64,000 nt of DNA from Malus domestica (taxonomy: Eukaryota; Streptophyta; Magnoliopsida; Rosales; Rosaceae). Of the stretch, positions 1 to 10,499 are shown piece after piece. Each line of letters starts with the position of its first letter. Position 1 is the first letter of the stretch. Below the pieces are notes generated by a model. The model did no database searches. It was given only the letters and a program-made list of their open reading frames with translations, and was not told the origin of the DNA. The translations under genes and the position numbers were made by a program. The stretch covers positions 6,659,001-6,723,000 of the forward strand of contig NC_091664.1 in NCBI RefSeq assembly GCF_042453785.1, written 5' to 3'.

Positions 1-494
1 TGGTGAGAATAAGGGTAAGGTGTCGAGGCACATTGTAGCAAGTGTCGAATGACACAAAGTATGTTGAACCCTTTCGAAGCATAGTTGGCTTATGTATGAA
101 TGTGTTGGAATGTATGATTGAACGAATATACTGTGAAGCTGTTTGTTTATTTATATAGTCTTGTTGACATATACTTAGACTTTGTTTCATGTTGTTAACA
201 TTCATGTTGAAGCTTTGAACCCGAGTGTTTCATTGCTAGGAATGTAAGAGGATTAGGACCGAGTTGTCTAAATCACCTCTTTATTGAATTCCTGCCAAAT
301 AGTCTTCGTTACATAGGATGCCGAACAGCTGAAGCTTAACACTTGTACAATGTGAGTTTACTTGTAATAGTACTTCAAGTGATCAGTGTTCCATGGATGG
401 CCAAAGGTCTTGCCATCGGAGCTTTTAAGCTTGTAAGAGCCAGGCGACTGATGCCAACAACTTCAAACGGTTCATCCTAGTTTGGACTAAGTGT

Positions 495-1480
495 TCATTC
501 ACTCGGGACTCTGTCGCAGAGTAATCTTTTCTTCAATACACAGTCCCCCACTTTGAAAGAACGAGGTTTGACCCTTGAGTCATAGTAGTTGGAGATGCAC
601 TGCTTGTAGGCGACATTCCTCAAGTGAGCCTGGTTTCTGTGTTCCTCGACTAGATCTAAGTTGAAGGTAAGTTGTTTGTCATTTTCACTTTGCACGTAGT
701 TTTAGACTCGGAACGTTGCTTGCTCAAGCTCAGTTGGGACAACTGTCTCTGTACCAAAGGCAAGTGAGAATGGGGTTTCTCCTGTTGATGTTTGATATGA
801 AGTGCGGTATGACCAAAGAACTTGGGGTACAAATTCTAGCCAACAACCTTTAGCCTTGTCCAAACTGGTTTTCAAAAGTCGCTTGATTATTTTGTTGATG
901 ACTTAGACTTGTCCATTAGACTAGGGATGAGCTGGGGAGGCAAAACTTAAGTTGATGTTGAACTTAAAGCAGAACATCATGAGCTTATTGTTGTCGAATT
1001 GTCGCCCGTTGTTAGTGATTATCGCATTGGGAATGTCGAATCTACAAAGGATGTTCTTCCATACGAAATCTTCTATTTTTACCTCAGTAATGGTTGCCAA
1101 GGGTTCTACTTCAGCTCACTTTGTGAAGTAGTCAACTGCAATGATGGCATAGCGGACCTTGCCCTTCCTTGCAGGCATTGGGCCAATCAAATCAAGTCCT
1201 CATTGGGCGAAGGGCCAAAGGCTGATCATAGGAGTGAGCGGCTCGGGAGGGGAATGAGGAATAGTTACTTAGCGTTGACATTTATCACATGAGTGAGATA
1301 TTCTGATGGCATCTTGGTGGAGTGTTAGCTAGTAATATCCTGGGCAAAAAGCCTTGTGTGCTAAGGATCGAGATCCAGCATGATCTCCGCAGACTCCTTC
1401 ATGTATTTCCCGAATGACAACTTCCGCCTCCGCGAGCGTAAGGCATCTTAGGTATGATAGGTTAAAACCCCGCTTGTAGA
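495..1480 (-). pseudogene. Gypsy integrase region (decayed)
   Basis: A 66-residue open piece at 495-695 matches the C-terminal part of Gypsy integrase, with a run resembling NLDLVEEHRNQAHLRN and then a basic segment SRVKPRSFKVGD. Upstream on the minus strand (about 700-1480) the catalytic core and zinc-binding region can be followed piecemeal through stops, for example the stretch that reads like a target-DNA segment near 1010-1160. No continuous frame spans the domain. No chromodomain is seen after it. Confidence 0.8.
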
Positions 1481-1546
1481 GTTAGTCATTAATGATCAAG
1501 TAACGGGTAGCCTTGTATCAAATTTGCTTAGCTTGGACTTTATCAT

Positions 1547-2248
1547 TTATGAGGGTGCCATGCGTAAGGAATTTATAAATCGAGGTAATCCAACTATCCC
1601 CTTGTTGTAAGTTGCACACTTCCACTGCCATGGTGCTTGGTGCTGCCAACAATTTGACCTAAATTTTTCTCCCAATTTTGTCTTCCATTGTTGAGGCGAG
1701 GCGAGCCAAAGCATCTGCATAACTGTTTGCCGCTCGAGGAATTTAGGTGATCTGGTAGTGGAAGTGCTTGAGCAACAATTGTGTTTGTGCCATATACGCT
1801 GCCATGGTGCTATGTTTAGCGTCAAAGTTGTTGGTGACCTGGTTAACCACCAATTAGGAGTCACTGAAGATATTAATCGTTTAACCCCAAGGTGTTTGGC
1901 TAAATGTAAGCCTACTAGGAGGGCTTCATATTCGGCCTCATTGTTTGATGCCTTGAATTTGAAACAAAGAGCATACTCCATCGCCACTTTGTCAGGGGTC
2001 GTAAGGACTAGTCATGCTCCACAACCTTGTTGGTTGGACGAGCCATCAACATATAGACTCCATGCTGGGGCTGTTGGTTCTATTTTCTGAGCATCCGAGG
2101 GTAATGAAACCACTTTTTTAGGAGTATAAACAATGTCAACAGGATATGTGAAGTCGGCGATGAAGTCTGCCACTGCTTGGCCCTTCTCAGCTGGCTTTGG
2201 TTGGTAGAAGATGTCAAACTCACCCAATGCTATCGCCCATTTTATCAT
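1547..2248 (-). pseudogene. Gypsy RNase H region (two frames)
   Basis: Two open pieces, 2012-2248 and 1547-1987, cover RNase H. The first ends in a WSLYVDGSSN-type motif that carries the first catalytic Asp. The second has a SNNEAEYEALLVGL-type motif with the next acidic residue. They lie in different frames, so a frameshift sits near 2000. The layout directly after reverse transcriptase fits the Gypsy pol order. Confidence 0.85.
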
Positions 2249-2472
2249 TCACCCCGAAGTGTCAGAACTTTGGAGTATCTGTCGAAGAGGATGATTGGTA
2301 AGCACAATGATAGAGTGTGCTTGGAAGTAAGGGCGAAGTTTTCGAGCAGACATGACCAATGCTAGAGCCAATTTCTCAATGTTGGAGTATCGTGTCTTCG
2401 CATCTTGTAAGGCCTTGCTAGCATAGTAGATAAGTCGTTCGACATTACCATCATTTAGAATAAGAACGGAAC

Positions 2473-3477
2473 TTATGTTGAAGCTGATACCGATAGATAG
2501 ATAATGAGAGTGCCACCAACCTCAGCTTTGAAGAGCAGAAAGGCTTTACTCATGTAGTCATTGAGGTTCTTGAATGCCTCGGCACATTCATCAGTCCATG
2601 TAATGTACTTCTTACTTCCCTTAAGTGCTTTGAAGAAAGGAGCACATCTATTTGTGGTCTTAGAGATGAACCTAGTTAAGGCTGCCACCTTGCTAGTAAG
2701 GCTCTGGACGTCTTTTGAAGTTATTGGTTCCTTCATGTCGATCTTCTCGAGATTAGCCTCAATGCCTCATTGGCTGATCATGAAGCCTAAGAATTTTCCA
2801 GAGCCTACGCCGAAGGCACATTTGTTGGGGTTCAACCTCATTCGATACCTCTTCAGAATGGTGAAAGTTTCAAATAGGTTGGTGATGTGTTGGTCAGCAT
2901 GTTTTCTCTTAACTAGGATATCATCAACGTAAACTTCCATGCTCTTCCCAATCTGTTCAACGAAGATTGAATTGACCAGTCTCTGATAAGTCGTTCTTTC
3001 ATTTTTTAGGCTGAAGGGCATGACTTTGTAGCAATATAGTCCTCTATCAATAGTGAAGGCTGTGTGTTCTTGGTCCGGAGGGTTCATGAGGATTTGGTTG
3101 TATCCTGAGTAAGCATCCATGAAGCTCAGAAGTTCACACCTTGTCGTATAGTCTATAAGTCTGTCTATAAGAGGAAGAGGAAAGCTAGCCTTCGGGCATC
3201 CTTTGTTTAGGTCGGTGTAATCGACACACATTCTCCACAAGACCTTTTGGAGCAAGAGATTTTCCTTGGTCGGATTCTTCTTAACAAGGACAACATTTGC
3301 TACCCATGTTGGATAATTGACTTCGCGGACGAAGCCTATGCCTTTGAGTTTTTCAACTTCTGCCTTCATTGCCTTGTACCGTTCAGCGTTATAAGATCTT
3401 CGCTTTTGTCTCACTAGCTTGGTCTTGAGGTCAATACTTAAGCAATGATAGATGATATCGGGCGAGATGCCTGGCAT
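2473..3477 (-). pseudogene. Gypsy reverse transcriptase (broken)
   Basis: The 236-residue piece at 2767-3477 has the expected reverse-transcriptase blocks: CVDYTDLNKGCPK, FMDAYSGYNQ and the catalytic MEVYVDDILV box. The connection subdomain continues in another frame at 2473-2736 with VAALTRFISKTTNRCAPFF. The RT palm is intact in this stretch, but the break near 2750 and stops on either side make the polyprotein non-functional. Confidence 0.9.
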
Positions 3478-3636
3478 GTCCTCATATGACCAGGCGAAGA
3501 CCTCAGTGTTCTCTTACAAAAAAGAGATCAATGTCAACCGAATGAGTGGTGACAAGGTGGTGCCAATCTTTACCATGCGATCTGGATAATCTTTTGATAT
3601 AGAAACCTTATCCAACTCTTCAGCAGGTTGTGCTTG

Positions 3637-4355
3637 CTAGGTGAAAGAGTCATCTCGAGGATCGTCGAGTTGACTGTTGCCACCGTGAAGATCCAAGTTG
3701 GCTTCGTCCGGGCTGGTCTTTATGACTTGGTCATGTATAGAAAAGGTTTCCTTGGGCACAGGCAGGTGTTGTTGCTTAACTGAAGTGTTGTAACATAACT
3801 GTGCACTAAGTTGATCTCCTATGATGTAACCATTGCCATAGGGGGTTGGAAATTTCATTAACAACATATGTGTGGATATCATGGCCTTAAGATCATTGAT
3901 GCATGTGCGTCCAAAGATGACATTGTATGCCGTTGGGCAATCGACTACCAGGAAGTTAGTGGTAATGACAGCTGTGTAAGGGCCTGTATCAATGGTGAAA
4001 GGTAAGTGTATGCTCCCTATAGGTTGGACGATATCACTGGAGAAGTTATCAAAGGAGAAATCGAGCGATCGAGCAAGTGTTCGGCTACATTAAGTGCCCT
4101 GAAAGCTTTATCAAACATGATATTGACCAAAGCCCCAACGATCAGTGGGTTGTTGTGAGGGTAGATGATACCTCTTTCTTCCTGAAGGTAGAAACATATT
4201 GGATCCCAGTTAGGCTTTTGATACTTGCCTCCCCTGATGTCTTCCACGTGAAACACTTGGTGGCCAAGCTTTAAAGCTCGTTTGTTGTTTTTCATGGCCC
4301 TATTAGAAGATTCAGATATGGGTGTGCCGCCACTTATGGAATATATCACATTCAC
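3637..4355 (-). pseudogene. Gypsy protease and linker region (broken)
   Basis: Two pieces, 4017-4355 and 3637-3882, with the stretch between them readable only across stops, sit between gag and reverse transcriptase where the aspartic protease belongs. A stretch near 3900 reads as a typical end-of-protease segment (NVIFGRTCINDLKAM type) followed by a hydrophilic linker with HDQVIKTSPDEANLDLHGG. I do not see an intact DTG or DSG active site in an open frame. The assignment rests on order and similarity of the linker to this Gypsy group. Confidence 0.65.
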
Positions 4356-4464
4356 TTGACGTTGGTTATGGTTATCCCTTGAAGGGTGAAGGAGGAATCG
4401 ATTAATTTTTCCTTCACTACTTAAAGCTTCAATATGATCACGAAGGGTGATACACTTTTCACCA

Positions 4465-5674
4465 TCATGGCCGTTTTGTTCGTGGTAGCAGCAAAATGTG
4501 CCCGTGTTCTTCGTGGGCTTGTAACCCGACTGCCTCGATTGGCTTCGATATCAGGTGTGCTATGCTGGGGTAAATGGCCACACATGTGGCGTTCAAAGGC
4601 ATGTATGTCTCATACCTTGGGGCAGGACCTGTCCTGACATGTGTTTGGCCCACTGTGTTGACTGCCCTGGGGTGGGCATTATCGTGGCGATACCCTTGGT
4701 TATCGCGATAGTGTCCCTTACTCATTTTACTAAAATGAGACTGGTAAGGATGGAAATCTTTCCTTTTGTCCTGAGATTGATATGTCTGTTGACTTGGCGA
4801 AGTATTAAGTAAGGCAGGAGGAGGCACCGTTGCCTTTTGGAAGGTCGAGGTCTTCTCATTTGGTTGGATCTGGCTTCCACTCCCTACTTGCTGAAAAGGG
4901 GTGGCTGTGGGGGGTTTCCCTTGATATATCATTGCCTCAGCGGAGGCATGGTTGTAAGCATGTGCCATCACCTCAGACTAAGTCTTTCAAGTGTTGGCAT
5001 TAATCATGTACTTGAAGAAAAAATCACGTATGCCTACCGTGAAGGCTTTGAGAGCAGTTTTGTCGTCTGCCTCAGCATAACGGGAATACTCATGGCTGAA
5101 GTGGCCAGCATACATACGTAATGACTCGTCTGGCTTCTGGTAAATAGTTTACAAGTCATCCGCAAAGTGCAAGCGATCGATCTGGAAAATGTGTTGAGAA
5201 ATAAACAATTTCCTCAATTCTTCAAATGAGTCCACCGTCTCAGGTGGAAGACAGCAATACCAGTTTAGAGCTCCGCCAAAGAGGGTAGAGGGGAAGAGAA
5301 GACATCGCTCTTCGTCGATATGCATCCGGTATGCCATGGTGGACTCGAAGAGGTTAAGGTGTTCAATAGGGTCCTCATTTCCAGTATAGTGTTGCAAGCC
5401 AAACTTCTGCTTTGTCTTTGCTTGGAGGGGGTGTCATAGGAGGGCCAGGCCTAGGTTGGTTCCAATCAGGTATCTCAGCTTGTTGTTCAGCCTTCAACTT
5501 GTTTACTTCCTTAAGGAGCTGTAGGACAAGAGGGTCATGAGTGGAGTCATGTACCACTGGAGCTTTCTTTCGTAAATCTCCATCTCCTTTTGGAAGTAAG
5601 AAGGTTTGATCAAGAGCATGTGATTTTTCCCTGGATTCACCGTACTGACTTCTAAGGTATGTTTGTCGGAACAT
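4465..5674 (-). pseudogene. Gypsy gag (three frames)
   Basis: Open pieces at 5375-5674, 5149-5397 and 4465-4971 together form a plant Gypsy gag. The middle piece carries the retrotransposon gag core (DPIEHLNLFESTMAYRM, then GGALNWYCCLPPETVDSF). The last is a Gln/Pro/Ser-rich tail with a possible degenerate zinc knuckle. The break between the first and second pieces is a frame change with overlap at 5375-5397. A stretch of about 170 bp between 4971 and 5149 is readable only with stops. Confidence 0.85.
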
Positions 5675-6023
5675 CTTTGAGTCCCCTATACCTTCGTGTT
5701 ACTCTAGGACTTGTTGCCCTTTCCCTAAATTGGTAGTCGACCTGGGACATGGGAGGGGACCGAGTTTTTCAGAGACCCTTGGGTCATTGATCTTCTTTGC
5801 TTACCTGGATGGGATTGTCTTGACGTTGCTTTAGGAAGTCTCGACAGTCGCGAAAGACGGCTTTCGATCATTCCACTCCTTCTGTAAAAAGGTGCCTTCC
5901 TCCACTTCTCCTACTTCGGGTCGAAGCAGCTAGGTTGAGAAAAGTCTCATGTTGGTCGCCATTTCGATGAGTAGCTCGCTCTTCAACAAGAATACCCATG
6001 TCGAGGGCAAATGACCCTCCGTG

Positions 6024-6392
6024 TTAGGGGGCACCCAGTTGATGGTTAACTTCCATATGGGTGATGAGCTCGTGTGTTTTAGTATATCTAGCCTCGTGGA
6101 GCATCTCGAAAACCTTCTTATACTGCTCTTGGAGGATTTCATTCTTCATCGTTATCTTGTTGTTCTGAGCCTCCAGCTCATCGACTTTAGCCTGAAAAGC
6201 AAACTTCTTTTGTTCCTTCTTTCGTTGCTTCGCACCAGGTGCAAGAGGGGTGTCATTCGGTGTGTTGTGGCTTCCTTCGCTCCCCATGTTGGAAAAGGAT
6301 GCCTGGTCAAAAGAGAGTGTACGAATGGTGGAAACCAGCTTAACAAAGTTGAAGAGAGTGGGAATAAGTGCCATTCCCACAGACGCCGCCAA
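6024..6392 (-). pseudogene. Gypsy gag N-terminal coiled-coil segment
   Basis: This 122-residue open piece begins a few bases inside the 5' LTR, where a gag start is expected. It carries a Lys/Glu/Gln-rich stretch (KQRKKEQKKFAFQAKVDEL and following) predicted to form a coiled coil. It ends before the rest of gag and is joined to it only through stops (5680-6020). Two other open frames over the same bases are shadows. Confidence 0.65.
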
Positions 6393-6395
6393 ATG
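6377..6395 (-). other. primer binding site of the Gypsy element
   Basis: On the minus strand the LTR end (GTGCATCA) is followed by CATTTGGCGGCGTCTGTGGG, the kind of TTGGCGCCGTCTGTGGGA sequence found just inside the 5' LTR of many plant Gypsy elements. Confidence 0.7.
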
Positions 6396-6938
6396 TGATG
6401 CACAAAATCAGTGGGACTTTGGTACAACAGAAAATGTTAAGTTTGTGACCTTCGTTAGATTGCTCGGGTCACTAGTGTGGATAAGTATGTAAATGGATAG
6501 AGACAGGGAAGCAAACACAAGATATACGTGGTTCACCCAAATTGGCTACGTCCACGGAATAGAGGAGTTCTCATTAATTATGAAGGGTTGACACAAGTAC
6601 ATAGGTTCAAGCTCTCATTTAGTGAGTACAAGTGAATGATTTAGTACAAATGACATTAGGAAATATTGTGGAAGAATGATCTCATTTTATAGAAGAGTTT
6701 CTAGCTTTGTTCTGACATTGACACGTGTCATGTTATGATTGGCTTCTGATGTTGACACGTGTCATGTTGTGATTGGCTTCTGATGTTGAGACGTGTCACG
6801 CTGTGATTGGCTTCTGATGTCAACACGTGTCGCACTATGATTGGCCTCCTGGTTGGAGGGAAACTCTTCTGGGTCCTTAACAGTATAACGTTGATCGATG
6901 CTCAGTAGTTTCGGGATTGGTCAAGTATGGTACAAACA
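6396..6938 (-). repeat. 5' LTR of the Gypsy element (543 bp)
   Basis: Minus-strand reading begins TGTTTGTACCATACTTGACC and ends TTTTGTGCATCA, so it has the usual TG...CA ends. It is closely related to the plus-strand LTR at 8439-8958 (same start, same middle, same end). The U3 part contains four tandem copies (about 6720-6850) of a roughly 36-bp unit that pairs a GACACGTGTCA-like palindrome with GTGATTGGCTTCTG. Confidence 0.85.
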
Positions 6939-7166
6939 ATAATTATGCTGAAACTTATGTATTTGTGTAAACTCTTCACTATTAGTGAGAACTCCTCTAC
7001 TCCATGAACGTAACTAGACTTAAGGGTGAACCGCGTACATCTTGTGTTTGCTTCCCAATCTCCATCTATTTACATATTATCCACACCAGGTGACTGGAGC
7101 AACCGAGCGAATGTCACAAACTTGACATTTTACGTTGTTCCAAAGTCTCCCTGATTTTGTGCATTA
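6939..7166 (+). repeat. partial plus-strand LTR (3' 228 bp)
   Basis: This matches 8725-8958 nearly base for base (ACTCTTCACTATTAGTGAG, then CTTGTGTTTGCTTCC, ending TTTTGTGCATTA). It starts exactly where the minus-strand Gypsy LTR ends, so it looks like the right half of an LTR split by that insertion. The bases after it (7167-7235) also resemble those after 8958, so the copies share their 3' flank. Confidence 0.8.
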
Positions 7167-7277
7167 ACAAAATAAAACAAAATGATAAATTAATAAAAGA
7201 AAATAGAAAGTAAAAATAAAAAATATTTAAAATATACTTAAAAAAAAAAAAGAACAAATGCACACACTTTTAGGATA

Positions 7278-7432
7278 TATTATTTTTATAGGAAAACTAA
7301 CGAAAAGTTAAAAAAAAATGGTTATAATAAAAAATGACAAATAAAGGTGTAGTGAATAGTACAAGGGAAAGGTAAAAATGTGGTTTTTCGTTAAAAATGA
7401 ACAATATCAAAAGGGTTTCGTTAAAACTCCCT
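7278..7432 (-). mobile_element. MITE-like repeat, copy 1
   Basis: This short AT-rich unit starts GGAAAACTAACGAAAAG and contains AAAAATGTGGTTTTTCGTTAA. It is the reverse complement of the unit at 13497-13682, so two copies of one family lie in this window in opposite orientations. No coding capacity. The family looks like a short inverted-repeat element common in Rosaceae DNA; that comparison is from memory. Confidence 0.6.
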
Positions 7433-7840
7433 ATTTTTATTTCTCGAAAAGAAAAAAAACAAATCCATATATCATTATTTAAATAAAATAATAATCACAT
7501 GATGGATTTCAAGTCAAGAACGATTTATATGATATGAGCGATTTTTCTAAGTATAAAGTATTCAAGCGTTTTTTCAAATGTTATAATACAAATAGATAAA
7601 ATGATATATTTTTCGATATCCTTCAATTTATTTTATAACACATGGAGTATCTGCTTGAATACCGAGCACATAAAAAATTTCTCGTATGACACGGTATATC
7701 ATCATGGTGACATTGAGTGCTAATATAATAAAAATACGTGTAAATTTTTATTTTAATGTCTTTGTTTTATTGACACAAAATGTTAAATGGCAGTATTAGT
7801 TGTTGTCATTATGGTCACACCAAAAAAATCTATGACAAAA

Positions 7841-8079
7841 TTAGTGGAAGTTGTGATGATGTACACACTAATGATGTTCAGCTTAGCTCTCATGTCCCAT
7901 CTTCTTCTTAAACATTCTACGCACCATTAGAATTCTCCACACGAGTGACCAGACATTGAAATTAGTGGAAGTTGTGATGATGTACACACTAATGATGTTC
8001 AGCTTAGCTCTCATGTCCCATCTTTTTCTTAAACATTCTACGCACCATTAGAATTCTCCACAAGAGTGACCAGACATTG
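7841..8079. repeat. 120-bp tandem duplication, two copies
   Basis: Copy one is 7841-7960 and copy two 7961-8079. Both begin ATTAGTGGAAGTTGTGATGA and end CCAGACATTG. They differ at only a few bases and one indel, so the duplication is recent relative to the surrounding decay. No open frame. Confidence 0.9.
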
Positions 8080-8438
8080 TTTTCTTAGTACACACTTAAT
8101 GGTGCCTACTTTGAGGTCATAAACTCAGGTAATATGCTTGATGGAGTAGGTGGTCAGCTTAAAAATCATAAATTCATACTGCCCTAACAATGAAAGCAGA
8201 ACAAGTCAATTTTTGGGAGGCTTCGTCAAGCTTGGTCCACAATATGTCCATTTTAAAAAGTTTCATTACCGTGACAATTTGGCAATGAATAAGACATTTC
8301 CTTCGGTAACTCTCCTCGACTGGAGACTTAGGGGACACCTACACCCCGGTACTTAAAAGTTTCATGATTACTTAGTGACTTGGATTTGTCAAGTCCCCAA
8401 CCGAGAAGCTTTCCTCACTCAGAAACTTAGGGGAGGAC

Positions 8439-8958
8439 TGTTTGTATCATACTTGACCAATCCCGAAACTACTGAGCACCGATCAACGTCATACCTTCAA
8501 GGACCCACCGAGGGGTTCATGTTAAGGCACTCCTGCTGAAGCACAAAAGTTTTCTTCCAACCAGGAAGTCAATCACAACACGACACATATCAACGTTAGA
8601 ATAAAGCTCACAAAGTCCAACATCAACCGCAGACAAAAGCTGGAGACTTCCATCAACTATAAAAGAAGGCCATTCTCTTACAATTAATCTCTAATGTCAT
8701 TATTGTACTTAAACTAGTAACCCACTGATGATAATTATGCTTAAATTTATGTATTTGTATAAACTCTTCACTATTAGTGAGAACTCTTCTACTCCATGGA
8801 CGTAACCAGACTTAGGGGTGAACCACGTACATCTTGTGTTTGCTTCCTAATCTCTATCTATTTACATATTATCCACACCAAGTGATCGGAGCAATCGAGC
8901 GAAGGTCACAAACTTGATATTTTACGTTGTTCCAAAGTCTCCCTGATTTTGTGCATTA
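8439..8958 (+). repeat. plus-strand Gypsy-family LTR (520 bp) with upstream polypurine tract
   Basis: It starts TGTTTGTATCATACTTGACC directly after a purine-rich AACTTAGGGGAGGAC stretch (about 8423-8438) that looks like a polypurine tract, and ends GTGCATTA. A TATA-like ACTATAAAAG lies at about 8657. The upstream 8290-8438 resembles a Gypsy 3' untranslated end, so this is probably the 3' LTR of a mostly deleted plus-strand element rather than a clean solo LTR. Confidence 0.75.
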
Positions 8959-9740
8959 ACAAAATAAAATAAAATAAAATAGAAAGTAAAAATAAAAAAA
9001 TATTATATATATATAATATCTGTTATAATCAAGGGTAATACCTATAACCGTCCATTTAAATTTCACAGATAAACAGTTATACCTATAACCATTTGTTTGT
9101 TTAAACGGTTACTTATAACCGTAACTGTGAACTTTAAATAGGCGGGTACTGCAGTAACCCCCCATATGTATTTTACCCATCCTTGTCCATAGTAGTAAGC
9201 TTCAAGTTTGTGGGAAAGGATGGACCACTAACTCCTCAACAGCCTCTCCAGCCATGAGTATCTGAAATAACTGTCTCACGGAAGAGCCAGACAGAGAAAA
9301 ACGACCAAGAATCACTTGAAACTACTTGCAGATAAGCTGTATTTGTTTTCTTTGTCTTGTCGTCCTGCTTGCTGTTCTCAAACTCCGAATGGAAATAAAG
9401 AAGAAGCACCAACAGAAAAAAAGGTGTTTGTATACAACAATCAAGGGAGAATTTGGATCGTACCTTGTCTTTAATGTCTGAGTGAATGTTATCTTTAACT
9501 CTGTTTTTGCAGATGGCTGAAGGTCATGCTGTCGCAAGATGGAGCCCTGAAGTAGTTGGGAACATTTATGATTCCCTTGTTCAGCTACGCTTACCCATCT
9601 GCCTTGAGCTGAAGTGTCCCCTTGGCATTTATCGCGGGTGATTGGGTTTTCCCTCTTACCATCGCGACCGATGGGACACCCGCGACCCAGATTCGCACAG
9701 GAGTCGGTTTGAATTAACAAAGAAAGAACAAGGTTTGAGT
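8959..9740. other. intergenic, AT-rich, no gene recognised
   Basis: The first part (8959-9010) repeats the 3' flank of the partial LTR at 7167-7235. Then 9020-9180 has several TAACCGTT/ATAACCG repeats in both orientations, as seen near ends of short DNA transposons. A 132-residue minus-strand open frame at 9322-9720 has no recognisable domain and a low-complexity middle. I do not call it a gene. Confidence 0.5.
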
Positions 9741-9749
9741 CGGTGGACC

Positions 9750-10205
9750 AAAACTGAAAGCAGAAGGGACGATCAGAGCTAAATTGAATTTGTTTTTGGT
9801 TGGTGGATAATAAATGGTATTGAATTCTCAGAACTGGATTTCCTGACGAACAGAGAACCTAAGCGATTGTTAAGTAAGATTTCCTCACAGTGGAGGTACT
9901 CTCACAGAGGAGAGAACAGCTCTCATGGAAGAGAGAGATATCTTTTAGCCATCTTTTGTGCCTATATAAGGAGCAGGCAGAAAGGCATTTGTTCCTTAAC
10001 TAAAAGGGTCTCGGAGAATCGTAATACCATCTTGTATTGGTTATTTTCTCTTGTATTGCGACCCGAAAACTCTTTGCCGACTAAGGCAGAAATTTGCTGA
10101 ACTGAATCACACGAATCTTGGCGTGTTTTCGTAATTGATCATTATCTTCTTCGCTTACTGTCGACAGAATTTTACATACAACTAAAACATCACGGTAATG
10201 GTATC
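9750..10205 (+). repeat. Copia-like LTR remnant (boundaries uncertain)
   Basis: The stretch has a promoter-like TATA box (GCCTATATAAGGAGCAGG near 9960) and a U5-like T-rich segment. It ends near 10170 with ACATACA, followed by AATGGTATCGCAAGC, which resembles the TGGTATCAGAGC primer site used by Copia elements. No flanking coding region is present, so it is a solo or truncated LTR. The start is a guess. Confidence 0.4.
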
Positions 10206-10499
10206 GCAAGCTTATCACGGTGACTCAATGTTGTGATAAGGGTTCATTCCCAACAATACAATCTCATTTTCCCCTCGTGGAACGCCACTCTATTTTAACA
10301 AGGAAATCAGATTTACCGAAAATTTCAAAGTTAACTTGTCAATGTAAACACACAGGTACTAACAAACGGGACCATAATACAGTGGTTGAACACCGAATCT
10401 TCATTATCCACTAGCACATATAAATTACATAGAATCCCGAAGGAATAAAGAAGAAGACAACCCAAATTCAAAAGTCCAAACTCAACATCAACAATTCAA

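Larger units (their letters stand above)
1..6938 (-). mobile_element. Ty3/Gypsy LTR retrotransposon, degenerate, 3' end beyond the window
   Basis: Read on the minus strand the order is 5' LTR (6938 to 6396), primer binding site, coiled-coil N-terminal gag segment, gag, protease, reverse transcriptase, RNase H and integrase, which is Ty3/Gypsy order. The 3' LTR would lie left of base 1. The coding region is broken into several frames by stops and frameshifts (gag alone uses at least three frames), so this copy cannot make its proteins. The 5' LTR abuts a plus-strand LTR fragment of the same family at 6939, so the element seems to have landed inside an older LTR of its own family in the opposite orientation. 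Confidence 0.93.

Noticed and set aside
7841..8079. CRISPR-like or other repeat-spacer array
   Set aside because: Only two direct copies without spacers; no array of that kind is present anywhere in the window, which is plant nuclear DNA.
9322..9720. 132-codon minus-strand frame
   Set aside because: No domain, odd composition and no splice support.
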